Positions 12,295 through 24,225 of a DNA stretch of 64,000 nucleotides are shown here, in pieces. Within the stretch, counting starts at the first letter, position 1, and each line of letters starts with the position of its first letter. The stretch spans positions 62,001 to 126,000 of the forward strand of contig JASANG010000879.1 in the NCBI GenBank assembly GCA_030248215.1, read 5' to 3'. Origin of the DNA: Enoplolaimus lenunculus (taxonomy: Eukaryota > Nematoda > Enoplea > Enoplida > Thoracostomopsidae). The position numbers and the translations under genes were made by a program. The notes beneath the pieces are model-generated. The model searched no databases and had not been told where the DNA came from. It saw nothing but the letters and a program-made list of their open reading frames with translations.

Positions 12295-14417
12295 CTTAAT
12301 TGCTACTGCTGTATTTATGCGTTGTAGATAGGGTTACTTTGGCTTCCTTGTTGCAGTGAAGCGTGCAGTTTTTGAACTTACAAAATTGTGACATTCAGAA
12401 TTCAGCTTTTGCAAAATGGGTTTTTAAAATTTATCTCACTGCGAGATCTGCGTTACACTCAAAAAAGTTTCCGTGAAAGAGAATATATATGTACTATATA
12501 TAAATATATATGTATATATTTATATATTTTTGTATATAAATATATACATGATTTTTGACGTTTATACGATCGAAATATTTGCGGCATAAATTCAAGCTGT
12601 GGTAACATAATTGACCTTAAAATACATCTTCTGAGGCTTTATTTTGGTAGGTATTTTGTACGTTTTGCAGAAGCGGATATAAGGTTACGCAGCAAATTGA
12701 GCTGAAATAGGACATATACTGTATATTTGCAATACGGGATTCCAGAGTTCGAACCGACAGCGCTTTTAATGGGGACAAGATACTACTATTCATTTCTAAC
12801 TTTTGGTATTAAACACTTCAAAACTTCACAGCAGTATTTTTAAATTACGGTTTGTGTAACAATTTAACGCATATGTTCTACCGTACATTGTATTTGAGTT
12901 GCTCATCACACGTAAAAAGACGGTAACTTGCGCTGTATTGAGTGTTTATACATATCAGGCACAACAGGAACCGGGACTGAAGGACGACAACTATGGTTCA
13001 AAACCAGCAGTGAAGCAATTTCGTTAAAATTAAACGTGTTTGAATCGCAAGTTTTATTTTAACTGTAATGTTTATATCAATGCGTTGCTGAAATCTACTT
13101 TTTAATTTTTTACACCCGAAAGTTGCAAAATCTCAGATTTTAAGATGTACTATACAAAATTCATCGGCAAAATTTGCGGAATTTTTGCAACTGTGCATGT
13201 TTGAATTTCAATTTGATGCTGGTACTTTTGCGTACACGCATAAGTTTTACACTGATTTTTGGCTTAGGCGTAGGTCTAGGTTTAAGAATATGCTTATACT
13301 GCTGTTACGGCCGTGTTCAATACGTTCCCCCTATCTTTTATAAAGAATCACTACGTTTATAATGCACACCTCTGTGTTGTCGGAAATAATAATGCCTGGT
13401 TGATATCACCGCCAGAGCGTAAAATCTAAAATACGCACCGAAACAAAATGCGTTTCGCCAGCTTTTGTTGAAGCGTTTAGGTCTGGGGTTGCCGCAATTT
13501 GGCGTATGAGCTGGAATGTGCAAATGCGCGCACTCTGGTGATATGATCATCCTACTGCCGACGAAGTTTCTGGCCCCTCTCAGACCAATAATTTTGTTTA
13601 TGTCAGAGAATGTTTCAATTATTTCAATTGTTTTAAGTTTATTTATTTAAGTTGCTTGAGCTGCGTTTTTGTTTATGCCAGGAGGTATTAAGTCTTCTTT
13701 GGCCCGAAATGTGTTGATTTGAGTTTCTGGTATAAATTTATAAATAAATATAAAATATATAATTATGTATACATAAAGACATCGAATATGTATTTATATT
13801 TGGCAAAAATTTGGATTTTACTCATATATAGTATACTATATATGTATATATATATATATACATATTAATATACATATGCATATATACATATATATGTATA
13901 TGTTACTAAGATATGTGTTATTTAACCAGGGTGCATTTCTCTGCGCTTTTGATGCACAAGCGGTTGGTTGCATAAACCGTCAACCTCATACAACGTTCTG
14001 CCCTGAAACATTATTTTAAATTCGCACTATCGAAGTTTTCGTGATTGGTCATAGTTTTTTCACAAAAGGTAAAATTTGCTGAAGTTCAGCTGGGCGGCTG
14101 CACCTTTGAGAGTGGCTGCTCAGCGACAGAGATAGTGCAAAATTTATCTGCGTTAAATTAAAGTATATATGCTTAAATGCTAGTTTTTTTATACCATTTT
14201 GTTTGAATTTTCTATGTCACTATTTGGTGTATATTTGTAATGTAACACTTCCGTAATAAGACAAAATATAATAATACTTGGTTCCAAGATGGAAATTTGG
14301 ATTAAAAACACTGGATTTATAACACCAAAATCGGGTAGTAAAAATACCAGATTGCATGCCGCCCTAGAATTTCTGGTTGTACCCTGCTCATGACCATGTG
14401 GGGTTTGAAGGATTTTT
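12295..14417. other. Intergenic AT-rich DNA with TA microsatellites
   Basis: TA/TATG-type microsatellites lie at about 12483-12560 and 13736-13910. A decayed fragment at about 13250-13320 resembles family B (GGCTTAGGCGTAGG then ATGCTTATACTGCTGTTACGG). No gene recognised. Confidence 0.45.
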
Positions 14418-14941
14418 AATTTCAGCACTCTAGGGTATTAATATCTTCTGTTTAATTAGTAATACACCAATAATTCCATAATGTCCACTGGCCGTTCTGT
14501 TGGTGCGGGTCTCGGATTTTCTGTTATGCAGAAGGTAATATGTTCGCTTACTTTGATATTGTTAGGAACCAGTTACCAGAGTAAAATTTTCTAGAGCCTT
14601 TGACCGTATTCTTGAACGTGCCGCTCCTGATTTGCACATGCATGGGTCCCTGTTTCAAGAGCATAAATACGGAAATGTAAATTTCAGCACTCTAGGGTAT
14701 TAATATCTTCTGTTTAATTAGTAATACACCAATAATTCCATAATGTCCACTGGCCGTTCTGTTGGTGCGGGTCTCGGATTTTCTGTTATGCAGAAGGTAA
14801 TATGTTCGCTTACTTTGATATTGTTAGGAACCAGTTACCAGAGTAAAATTTTCTAGAGCCTTTGACCGTATTCTTGAACGTGCCGCTCCTGATTTGCACA
14901 TGCATGGGTCCCTGTTTCAAGAGCATAAATACGGAAATGTA
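14418..14941 (+). repeat. Exact tandem duplication, 262-bp period, holding the first coding exon of the calponin-like gene
   Basis: Positions 14418-14679 and 14680-14941 read identically by eye. Each copy holds the presumed 5' UTR, the ATG, an 18-codon exon, the GTAATA donor and about 145 bp of intron. Zero divergence means a very recent duplication or an assembly artefact. Confidence 0.9.
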
Positions 14942-17900
14942 GCCATTTCGAAAAAAGAGGGCAATATTAAAACCGAAGGAAACAGACTGAATGTTAACAA
15001 AAACGTTTAAGTATTTTTGGCAATATACAGTAAAAGGAATTTTTGACTTCGTAACCCTTATTTTTGACGAATCTGACATGTTTTGATATGATACATTGCA
15101 GGTCCTCGATAACATGTGGTGAATTTCGTGTTTAGTCTACAATATGACAGAATAAACCTTAAATATTATTAAGTATTTATAGATGACTGTGGCGGATCCG
15201 AAAATTTCTGGTGGGTGGATGTATAACTGGAAAATGATAAAGTTTTGACACCTGTTCATAATACATATTTTTATGCATATAAAACAGCCACAAGTCACAC
15301 CCACACACTGGCCCATGTAAAGAACAGGTCTCTCCCAATTTCCTGAGTAATATCCCAATTACCTAAAATCCTGTTTTCCCGGGTAATATCCCAATTTTTC
15401 AAAAGCTTAGGCTATTAAGATGTTTAGGTTTAGACTCAGGTTTAGGCTTAAGCTTGGGCCTATGCTTTAGGCTAAAGTTTATGTGTAGGCTTAATTTCAG
15501 AGGGACAACCCCTCTGTAGCCAAATTGGCACTTTTATTCCCTCACACTTGAGAAACTTGCACACTTGGCAGCCGGTGGGGGATGCATCCCCCCATCCGAC
15601 CTGGATCCGCCCTTGATAAATGAATAGATAATACAATTATTCAAATGCCAAAGCCTGTTGCTGATGAATTAAAATCTGTTTTCCGTATTACGTTACCATC
15701 AACGAGAGCATCTGTCGCATAAGTCAAAGCTTGAACCATGTATATTTTTCAATGTTTAAACTAAAACAAGCAATTTTAGTTACAGACAAGCATATTTATA
15801 TGTAAAATGAATCTCGTACTTATTACAGCAAGCGGAAAAATTCGACAAAGAGATGGCCGAAAAAGTGTTGACATGGGTAAAAGAAGTGTCTGGTGAAAAT
15901 TTCAGCACAGAAGGAACAATGGACAACTTTTACGAAGTGCTTAAAAACGGACAAGTCCTATGCAAGTACGTGTGTGTATTTAGTATTGCTCAAAATGTTA
16001 ACACAGCAACGATGATTTCAGAAAGAATGGCGTTCAGCTCTGTTTATGCGAGCGAAATCGGCCGCTTTAATGTGGCCTTGACTTCGGTTAACTTGAAAGA
16101 TTACGGTTTAGCAGGAGTGCATACCTTGAACACGACGTTCGGCTTCCCAACTATAGCCACACTGGATCCTTGCGACACCTTTGTTGCAATATTCTACTAG
16201 AATATGATGCATTTCGTCGTTTTAAATATATTTATGATTTTCACTAATGTCTGTCAGTTGTTAACAGGTTTGCAAACGGACTCGAGCCTGGATCAGTAAA
16301 AAAGATTCAAACTGGAACCGGAAACTTTCCATGCATGGAAAACATCAATGCGTTTTGTAATGCGGCGAAAAAAATTGGCAAACTCGAAACAGAAGAGCTG
16401 TTTCAAAGTGTCGATCTCTTTGAAAAACGCGATTTGTTCGCAGTTGCAATGTGTATTAATGCGCTTGGACGCAATGTAAGTTTTACACATTCGATCGATG
16501 CGTTGTATAATGTTTACGAATTGTTTGAGTGCAGTCACAGACGCGTATACTTGTTGAGAGAAAATTCTCAGTTAAAGCTGTATTGATTGTTAACAAAAGT
16601 GTCCATTTTTCACGCTGTTGAAGTGGTGAGTAATCTATCTCAGCAAGATATTCTGTATAAAATGTTTGTCAACATATCGTAATTTTTTTCAGATAACATA
16701 ATTATAGTTTGTAAATGTTTACCCGGATTCTCGCAAATTTTGTAGAAACCAAGCGGGAGTTACACACTTAACAGTTTAAGGCGAACGGAAACGAATTCTT
16801 CATCAATATTTTAATCGTATACTTTGCGACATTGTAGTGATTGCCATCAACCATGAGCATAAGAATACCAAAATTTTCAGTCATCGGCATAATTTGCCAC
16901 ATTGTAGTGGTCACAATCAACGATGAGCATAAGAATATAAAAATTTTCCGTCATTGCATAACACAAATATCTGGCCACTGCCTGCAATTTATATAGCATT
17001 AAAATGCAGCAAATTTTAGTCAAGAATATGGCAAAATATTCTGTGAGTTGCGTAACGAAAACTGAAACAAATAGTGAACCAACATATGAGGCGCTAGTTA
17101 TATTGTGAACCAACAGCGGGTAATTTTTTCCGCCAGTTAAGTGTTTGTCATCTTTTTGCTGCGCCGAACGGACAAACTGGTGTTATTTAGTTTTAGCTGA
17201 AAAAATGGTAACGCTTGGGTTGTCGAAATTCGCGTGAAGTAACAACGAGCGCAAAAAAGACTGCCAAATTTGAAATTTATGAAAACTCTGTAATAACTTG
17301 AAACGCATCAAAGCTAATGATCTACTTAGCTTGTTTAAAATGTCATTTTCTAATTGACATAATACATACTTGGTACAGTTTTAATGAACAACTAAAATCA
17401 AAACGGAAACCGGTCAAGGCACAGTTTCAGTATACACAACAGGTTTACTTTCAGTGCATTAATTGCACAATCGTCTGGTTATTTCAAGCACAAACCATAC
17501 CTGCAATAACACATATAGCCTAATAACGAAATATATAATAGAAACCACTGGCTTTTCAACGTAATATCATCCAAACTGCAACGCACTTCTCGGCAAATTT
17601 CATTATACAATTTTTGAACGGAACACCGTGCGCCGTTTGTTAATTTTTAGATTTTCGTTTAGCATTCTTTTTATTCTTTGCTTTAATGTTGCTATCTTGT
17701 GTGTAATATGTTATATTAATTACTTGCTTCCAAGTGAATAAACGCATGCCAAATACTCATTCTTTACCAACGCAAATTTTTTTTGTATGAGTAAAGTAGC
17801 AAGGGTTACAGTTAAGCCGAACAGCACTACGCGTATGGCAGGAGACAACACTAACAACCAATGGTGAAGAACTGCCCTATGGTAACTCAAAAGCGATAAT

Positions 17901-18015
17901 TACCCACAAAGCGTCAATACCCGGAATGCAACAATTTAAAAATGTCAACTACCCGACTTACGATAACCCCTCGTCCGACCTCAAACTTAAAAATGTTCCA
18001 AATGGCCTCAATTAA
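14481..18015 (+). CDS. Calponin/transgelin-like (muscle protein 20 type) actin-binding protein
   Basis: A small single-CH-domain protein; relatives bind actin filaments in muscle and cytoskeleton. Exons are 14481-14534 (or its identical copy 14743-14796), 15829-15965, 16268-16475 and a tentative 17800-18015 (TAA). Phases agree at every junction. The first three exons give 133 residues: a start [18 protein letters not shown], then the CH domain with [67 protein letters not shown] and GRN, all standard transgelin/Mp20 landmarks. The last exon follows in phase 0 after a TAG acceptor and adds 71 residues including [17 protein letters not shown], which only loosely recalls the calponin repeat (SNKGASQAGM). 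The resulting 204 residues match the family's usual length. The last exon is the weak part. Intron 3 (16476-17799) contains a two-copy tandem repeat at about 16827-16955. Confidence 0.85.
15309..15520 (+). repeat. Truncated family B element with TTAGGC-like words
   Basis: It starts GGCCCATGTAAAGAACAGG, a family B end, and continues with degenerate TTAGGC/TTAGGT words (15420-15500). A short block containing GTAATATCCCAATT is repeated twice at about 15335-15400. No right terminus was found. It lies in the first intron of the calponin-like gene. Confidence 0.5.
16827..16955 (+). repeat. Two-copy tandem repeat of about 64 bp
   Basis: ACATTGTAGTG, CATCAACCATGAGCATAAGA and CGGCATAATTTGCC recur with small changes. 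It lies in the third intron of the calponin-like gene. Confidence 0.6.
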
Positions 18016-18806
18016 TTATAGGGCCCAGTCCACTTGGAAACAGTCTTAGGGACTTAAAACAAGCAGGTTTAGGCTTGTAAGGCACAGGCTTTATTGCTCA
18101 TGTTTAGGCATATGCTTAGGCGTAGGTTTAGATCTATTAAACTTAGTGGGCAGAATACTAGATTTAACATTGGCCATTTAAAATCATCACTGCCATATAC
18201 AATGCCATATGAACATTGGTTACTTTTTGCTCAACACATTTTCAAGGATTTTGTGTTTGCATATACACAGTCGTTAACGATTTATAAAACAACATTGGCA
18301 GCACAAGTAAAATATCAAAAAATTTTAAAGTAGGACAAGTGACGGATCCGTAGAAAAAACAGGTTTGTGTTTATCTCCAATTCTTTTTGAACTTTCTCAA
18401 TGTGAAACACCGAAACATCCCATGCTAATTACATGAAAAAAACAATTCAGTTGCAAAATTTTTAGTCAACTGTCCCTCTAAACCAGGATAAAGTTTTATT
18501 AGTGTTTGATCTTCTTTGCTTTGAGTCGGAGTTCTTTGTGCTTAATACAACGTAAACTATATTGGTCATAAAGCGCTCTCTTTCCTTTTGGATAGGTGTG
18601 TGTGTACGATTTACGTTTCTACAAATATCCGTTTGGGCATATGTGGTTTCTGCAGATTAGGCTCGCCTTTGTAGAATTATGGCTCGGCTGAGCGTCCTTT
18701 GATTGAAAAAATGACGTAGTCTAGCACAATCGTACAATTAACCTAACGTTTTATCCAAAAATCAACTAGGCATAAAGGAAATTCTGGATAAGTACCATTT
18801 ACACCA
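18016..18806. other. 3' flank of the calponin-like gene
   Basis: No gene. Degenerate TTAGGC-like words at about 18065-18130 suggest a decayed family A or B element. Confidence 0.35.
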
Positions 18807-18992
18807 CTCAATGTTACTTTAAGGAGCGTAACAGTAGATTAAGCGTATTCCTAAGCCTAAGCCCGCCCAAGCCTAAGCGTTGCAAAAATGTGCTCTTAAG
18901 CCTAAGCCTAAGCAAAAATGCAATCAAGAATCTAAACCTACTCTTTTATGGATCCACCAGAAACCTGAACGCCCCTGAAAGTAACATGGGTC
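18807..18992 (-). mobile_element. hAT-like MITE with internal TTAGGC, family A copy 1
   Basis: The left part ATGTTACTTTAAGGAGCG and right part CGCCCCTGAAAGTAACATGGG form the family A terminal repeat. Two blocks of CCTAAG lie inside, separated by a GTTGCAAAAATGTG spacer. The target duplication is not readable. Confidence 0.7.
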
Positions 18993-19421
18993 ATAATAAT
19001 CATATATTAAAAATAGTATTTTAAGTTTTTTTACATTAAATTCGAGGAATTGAGAAAAGCTTGCCGACAATGCTGCCAGTCGTGTGGCATTTTTTAGCTT
19101 ACCCTGCAATGTGTACTAGAGACCTAAATGGAAATTTTCGCCGAACCATTGCAGCCACATATACGTTGAAAACTTTTGGCTCCTTTAGCAATGTTTTAGG
19201 CCAGCTTGTAACCCATGAAACCAACAAAATGCCTCTGCTAAGATTGCTTTGAAACATGTCATCTTCATCCGGCTACGGACCTACATTCTGAAAATATGTG
19301 GTCGTTGTTGGTAAATTTGAAGTAATGTATTATTATATCAGGGCTGGTATAGTTTATAGTCGTTTTACATTGTCCGTTACTATGAAGATAATTAGCACGT
19401 TTTATTATTCATCAGAAAACA

Positions 19422-19695
19422 TTAACTCTTTCTCACATGAATACTTGCAATTTCACATGAGATGCAATTTCAAGGTGAGATTCGAGTCCCAGTCTCACAG
19501 GTGGGAGGCGTTTACGATGACCACTGAGCTATAGGAGCTTGCAGACGCTCGAGCCCGAGGGGGCTGTCACGTCTTGTGGAGATTTTACACGGCGCATATA
19601 TTTTATAAATCTTAAACACTGCTCACAGTGTGTGTATTGCTAGTACATTATTGTATTTAGTTGCTCATAGTATACTCTATGAGTGAAAGGGTTAA
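19422..19695 (-). mobile_element. TTAA-type MITE with one tRNA-like unit (family G copy 2)
   Basis: It begins TTAACTCTTTCTCACATGAA and ends GAGTGAAAGGGTTAA. On the minus strand a tRNA-like segment runs from about 19537 to 19474: TAGCTCAGTGGTCATCG (A box), CTCCCAC (like an anticodon loop) and GGACTCGAATCTC (B box). The GAGCCCGAGGGGGCTC-type hairpin precedes it. Confidence 0.75.
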
Positions 19696-22482
19696 AGCGA
19701 CTCTAACATCACTGACGCGACACAAGAATTAGCGCGGCGCATTCGTGCTGATCTCGTGCTGTGGGATCCAATCCTTAAATTGTGTGTGCACTTGTTCTTC
19801 TTTTTACTTGCACAGCAACACAGCAATGATCTCGGGTGCGCATTCCCGTTGACGTATCACAGCAGCGGTGGTCATACCTCAAAAGAAAAACAAGCCATGC
19901 TACAACTATTATACCAACTACAAAACGCAAAATTTTTCGGCCAATTTTTGTACGTTGGTATTCTACTGTTTTGAATTTGCTAAACGTATTTTAGTCTTGT
20001 CTCAAACAACACTTCACTTTTAAGTTGAATTCTTGCGACCTGCCGAAACTTGTGTATCCTAATTGCACGATGTACCACTCGTTTTATATGTGAACACTTT
20101 TTCAACCCACCCAATGGTGCATAAATACCATTTACTTGTAGGTATACTAAATATGTTGTGCTGTTACCCTAACGTTTTTTTATTTAAATGGTAGTAAATT
20201 TTTTTGCTTCAAAACTAAAACCAAACATAGCTTGACTGGTGAAATTGCTCCAGAAACATCGATACGCCAGCATAAACGTTATACCTAACTAACTGATACA
20301 TCTTACAATAAATTAAGTCTTTATATAAACAGTTAAACTATTATTTTTTTACCCAACATCCACTGCAAACATTGAAAAAGAAACGGTCAAGTTCATAACT
20401 TCGCTTCAAAAAGCCTTGATATTGGCGTATATAAGCAGGTAATTGTGTTATTCACCAAACACCAGGAACTTTGCCATGGACCCCTGCATTTTACCGCAAA
20501 ATTTCTTAAGCTTTAGAGGCCGCAAGACCCCTCTGGAATATTTTTTACACCCATGGTTGATGTGCATATATACGTTGAGATGTGCAACTTATGTCGTGAC
20601 ATTGCAACTTGTGCACATTGTATGCGTACAAAATGCGATTAATCGTTTCTCACTAAAAATATCTAAACATGTATTAAAGCAACATATTTGTAAAATTAAT
20701 ATAGACATTGTTTGTGTTGTGTCAGTTAAAATTGCAAAAAGTCGGAAATTCAGAGTTGACAACAGCGTCCTGGTTTTTATAAAATGGTTTTTGAGAACAG
20801 AATTTTTTTGCAGAATTTAAGAACCGTGTGCGATCACAAGGTAAACTTATTGCCATTTTGATTAATTTTTTGCTGTCGTTTCTTAGCGTCAATCACATTT
20901 TGATTGCGTTGTCTCAAAAAGTATGCCTCCAATCTGTCGCCTACTAGAATTTTCACCTCGCCTTTGTTCCTTCAACAGTCGACTCGTTGTATTTTTACAA
21001 AATGACGGTACGTCTTTGAAAAATTTCGTTCCAGTTACCTTTTTCACTCTGTTTCAGTTGTTAGCGGATGCAAAATATAATACCTTTTAAAGCCGTACTT
21101 ATGTCTAAGTTTATATGAGACAAAATTGTGCTTGTAAGTGTGATAAGGTAACGGTTTAATTCTGTTTAGCTGATTTTTAGGTCTGCAATAGGATCGTTGC
21201 AGAATTAAGAGTTTGTTCAGATCACTCTGTACCCAATTTATCTTTGCTCCTTTACCCAGAGGTATCCAGTTTAACGATCGTTTGTTATGATGCTGCGCGC
21301 AAATAAAAATTATCGGTCACCACTTTTGTATTTACCTCTTTCATCAGGGATACCAAAGATGTGCTCGTAAGAGGCAAGATAACGATAAAACCGAAGCATA
21401 GGTTCGAACACATTTTGAGACACTTCAGTTAAATTTTATAATCAGAAGACGGCCGTATGGTCACTCCTGTCGTGTCCCTAGATCCGCTCTTGATGCTGTT
21501 TTTAATAGGTGTTCTAATTGATGCTTACAAAACATTTGCACCCCCGTCTTCTTGACCTTTTCAAGGGCTGCTTGTTGCGTTAAAATTAAAACGTTTCGAC
21601 GGTACTGGTAAATCAAGATCGAATAAAATTCTATTTTTTAACAAAAATGTTTTTTCTCAACCTCCCCTCTATTTCAAGGTTCAGTCTTTTAACAATTTTA
21701 GACGCAAACAACCACCATCCGGAGAGCTGATAATTGTATCCACCAATAAAGCAAAAATTCGCGCTATTGTTGTTGTACAGTTATACCCTATGCATAAGTA
21801 AGTCATGAAATTTAATTTTAATTGCCTCAGCTGTTTATTTTGCTTCAGAGCGCTTTGCTTTCCGTTTTGAATCTTTTTTCATAAAATTTCATTGTCAGTT
21901 GTTATTTTTGTTAATTTTTTTCTGACTTGAAGTCGAGTTTTTCCATCATTTCCTTTCGGTTTTGTTTAATGCCCTTGGCTTTTATTTTATCGACAAGGTA
22001 TTTTACGCGAAAAATATTAACGCACTATTTGCAGACGCTGTAAATTTTCACACGATCTCGCCACACAGCTTTGCTTATAGATTCGTTTTCATGTGCTGCG
22101 CTAGGAATTGGCAGTAAAATTGCAAGGCGTTGTTTGTGTTTCTAAGTCATGTACGGAAATTGTCAATTTGTTAAATTTGGATATTGCCCAAATGTGAATA
22201 CACTCTTGCTGTGAAAATTGACTAGAACTGATCGCTAATCGTGCAAAAATACAAAACAATTTTTACGTTTTGACATATTAAGCATTTGGTATTTCTATGC
22301 CGAAACAGCAGTTTTGACAAACAGTAGATATCGGATACTCTGTGAATTCATTTTAGAATTTCTTCAATTATGCGAAACTACGTTTTGGAAACTTTCTCAT
22401 GCAAAATGATAAGTACCAAAATATGCCATACAGTAATAAGCATTCGCAAGTTCGAAGTCAATCAGTTGTTTGTCCGTCTAAT
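19696..22482. other. Intergenic DNA without a recognised gene
   Basis: I found no exon with recognisable content. The longest frame (20443-20820, 125 codons) has no family features. Several CT-rich stretches (21540-21560, 21655-21680) look like ordinary AT-rich spacer. Confidence 0.4.
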
Positions 22483-23888
22483 TCGGGCGGTTTGGTACCT
22501 CACCGTTTAATTGTGGGCGGTTTGGTACTTCACCGTTTAATTGTGGGCGGTTTGGTACTTCACCGTTTAATTGTGGGTGGTTTGGTACCTCACCGTTAAA
22601 TTGAGGGCGGTTTGGTACCTCTCCGTTTAATTGTGGGCGGTTTGGTACCTCAACGTTAAGTTGAGTGCGGTTTGGTACCCCACCGTTAAGTTGTGGGCGG
22701 TTTGGTACCTCACCGTTTAATTGTGGGCGGTTTAGTACCTCACCGTTAAGTTGTGGGCGGTTTGGTACCTCACCGTTTAATTGTGGGCGATTTCGTACCT
22801 CACCGTTTAATTGTGGTCGGTTTCCTACCTCACCGTTTAATTGTGGGCGGTTTGGTACCTCACCGCTTAATTGGGTGTGGTTTCGTACCTCACCGTTTAA
22901 TTGTGGGCGGTTTGGTACCCCACCGTTTAATTGTGGGCGGTTTGGTACCTCACCGTTTAATTGTGGGCGGTTTGGTACCTCACTGTTTAATTGTGGGTGG
23001 TTTGGTACCTCACCGTTATGTTGAGGGCGGTTTGGCACCTCTCGGTTTAATTGTGGGCGGTTTGGTACCTCAACGTTAAGTTGAGTGCGGTTTGGTACCC
23101 CACCGTTAAGTTGTGGGTGGTTTGGTATCTCACCGTTTAACTGTGGGTGGTTTGGTACCTCACCGTTAAGTTGTGGGTGGTTTGGTACCTCACCGTTTAA
23201 TTGTGGGCGATTTGGTACCTCCCGTTTAATTGTGGGCGGTTTGGTACATCACCGTTTAATTGTGGGCGGTTTGGTACCTCGCCGTTTAATTGGGGGGCGG
23301 TTTCGTACCTCACCGTTTAATTGTGGGCGGTTTGGTTCCTCACCGTTTAATTGGGGGCGGTTTCGTACCTCACCGTTTAATTGTGGGCGGTTTGGTACCT
23401 CACCGTTTAATTGTGGGCGGCTTGGTACTTCACCGTTTAATTGTGGGCGGTTTGGTACCTCACCGTTTAATTGGGGGCGGTTTCGTACCTCGCCGTTTAA
23501 TTGTGGGCGGTTTGGTACCTCACCGTTTCATTGTGGGCGGTTTGGTACCTCACCGTTTCATTGTGGGCGGTTTGGTACCTCATCGTTTAATTGTGGGCGG
23601 TTTGGTACCTCACCGTTTAATTGTGGGCAGTTTGGTACCTTATCGTTTAATTGTGGGTGGTTTAGTACCTCACCGTTTAATTGGGGGCGGTTTGGTACCT
23701 CACCGTTAATTGGGGGCGGTTTCGTACGTCACCGTTTAATTGTGGACGGTTTGGTACCTTACCGTTCAATTGTGGGCGGTTCGGTACCTCATCGTTTAAT
23801 TGTGAGCGGTTTGGTACCTCACCGTTTAATTGGGGGCGGTTTCGTACGTCACCGTTTGTGGGCGATTTGTTACCTCACCGTTTAACTG
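22483..23888. repeat. Minisatellite S1, 30-bp unit, about 47 copies
   Basis: The unit is GGCGGTTTGGTACCTCACCG followed by TTTAATTGTG. Unit variants recur in runs (for example TTAATTGGGGGCGGTTTCG), a sign of higher-order expansion. Because 30 is divisible by 3, open frames of up to 266 codons appear on both strands; these are by-products. It ends about 340 bp before the start codon of the first carboxypeptidase gene. Confidence 0.95.
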
Positions 23889-24225
23889 TCATAGGATTTT
23901 CGTTATTTGCTGCTCCCACGGCAATGCATTGCAATTATATTTTCATTGGAAAATGTTCAGTTGCTGTCATTCGGAATATTATAAAAAGTTCAACTTTAAT
24001 ACTGGCTTTCAATGTTTTGGTGGACACTTCTAGCCAATGCAGAGTGCGTTTAGATTTATGCTTTCAGGAGGCAAGTAAATTATAAAACTCGGGTTAACAA
24101 TAACAAGGCATAGCGTTTTTTCAACTTATAGTACAAATTTAAAGTTCAAAATGTGTTCTGTTAATTTCGACTTTCTACCGCTATTATAATAATTCCCGTT
24201 TCATTAGCGAAAACTTTGGAAAGGA
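23889..24225. other. Upstream region of carboxypeptidase gene 1
   Basis: A 337-bp gap between minisatellite S1 and the ATG at 24226. Any promoter or trans-splice acceptor should lie here, but I see no TATA box I would defend. Confidence 0.35.

Noticed and set aside
20443-20820. 125-codon frame as a gene
   Set aside because: AT-rich, no domain, Cys/Val-rich composition typical of translated spacer.
22478-24085. Long frames on both strands (up to 266 codons) reading repeated FGTSPFNCGR or PNRPQLNGEV
   Set aside because: They are products of a 30-bp tandem repeat whose length is divisible by 3; both strands are open and no start or flanking gene structure supports them.
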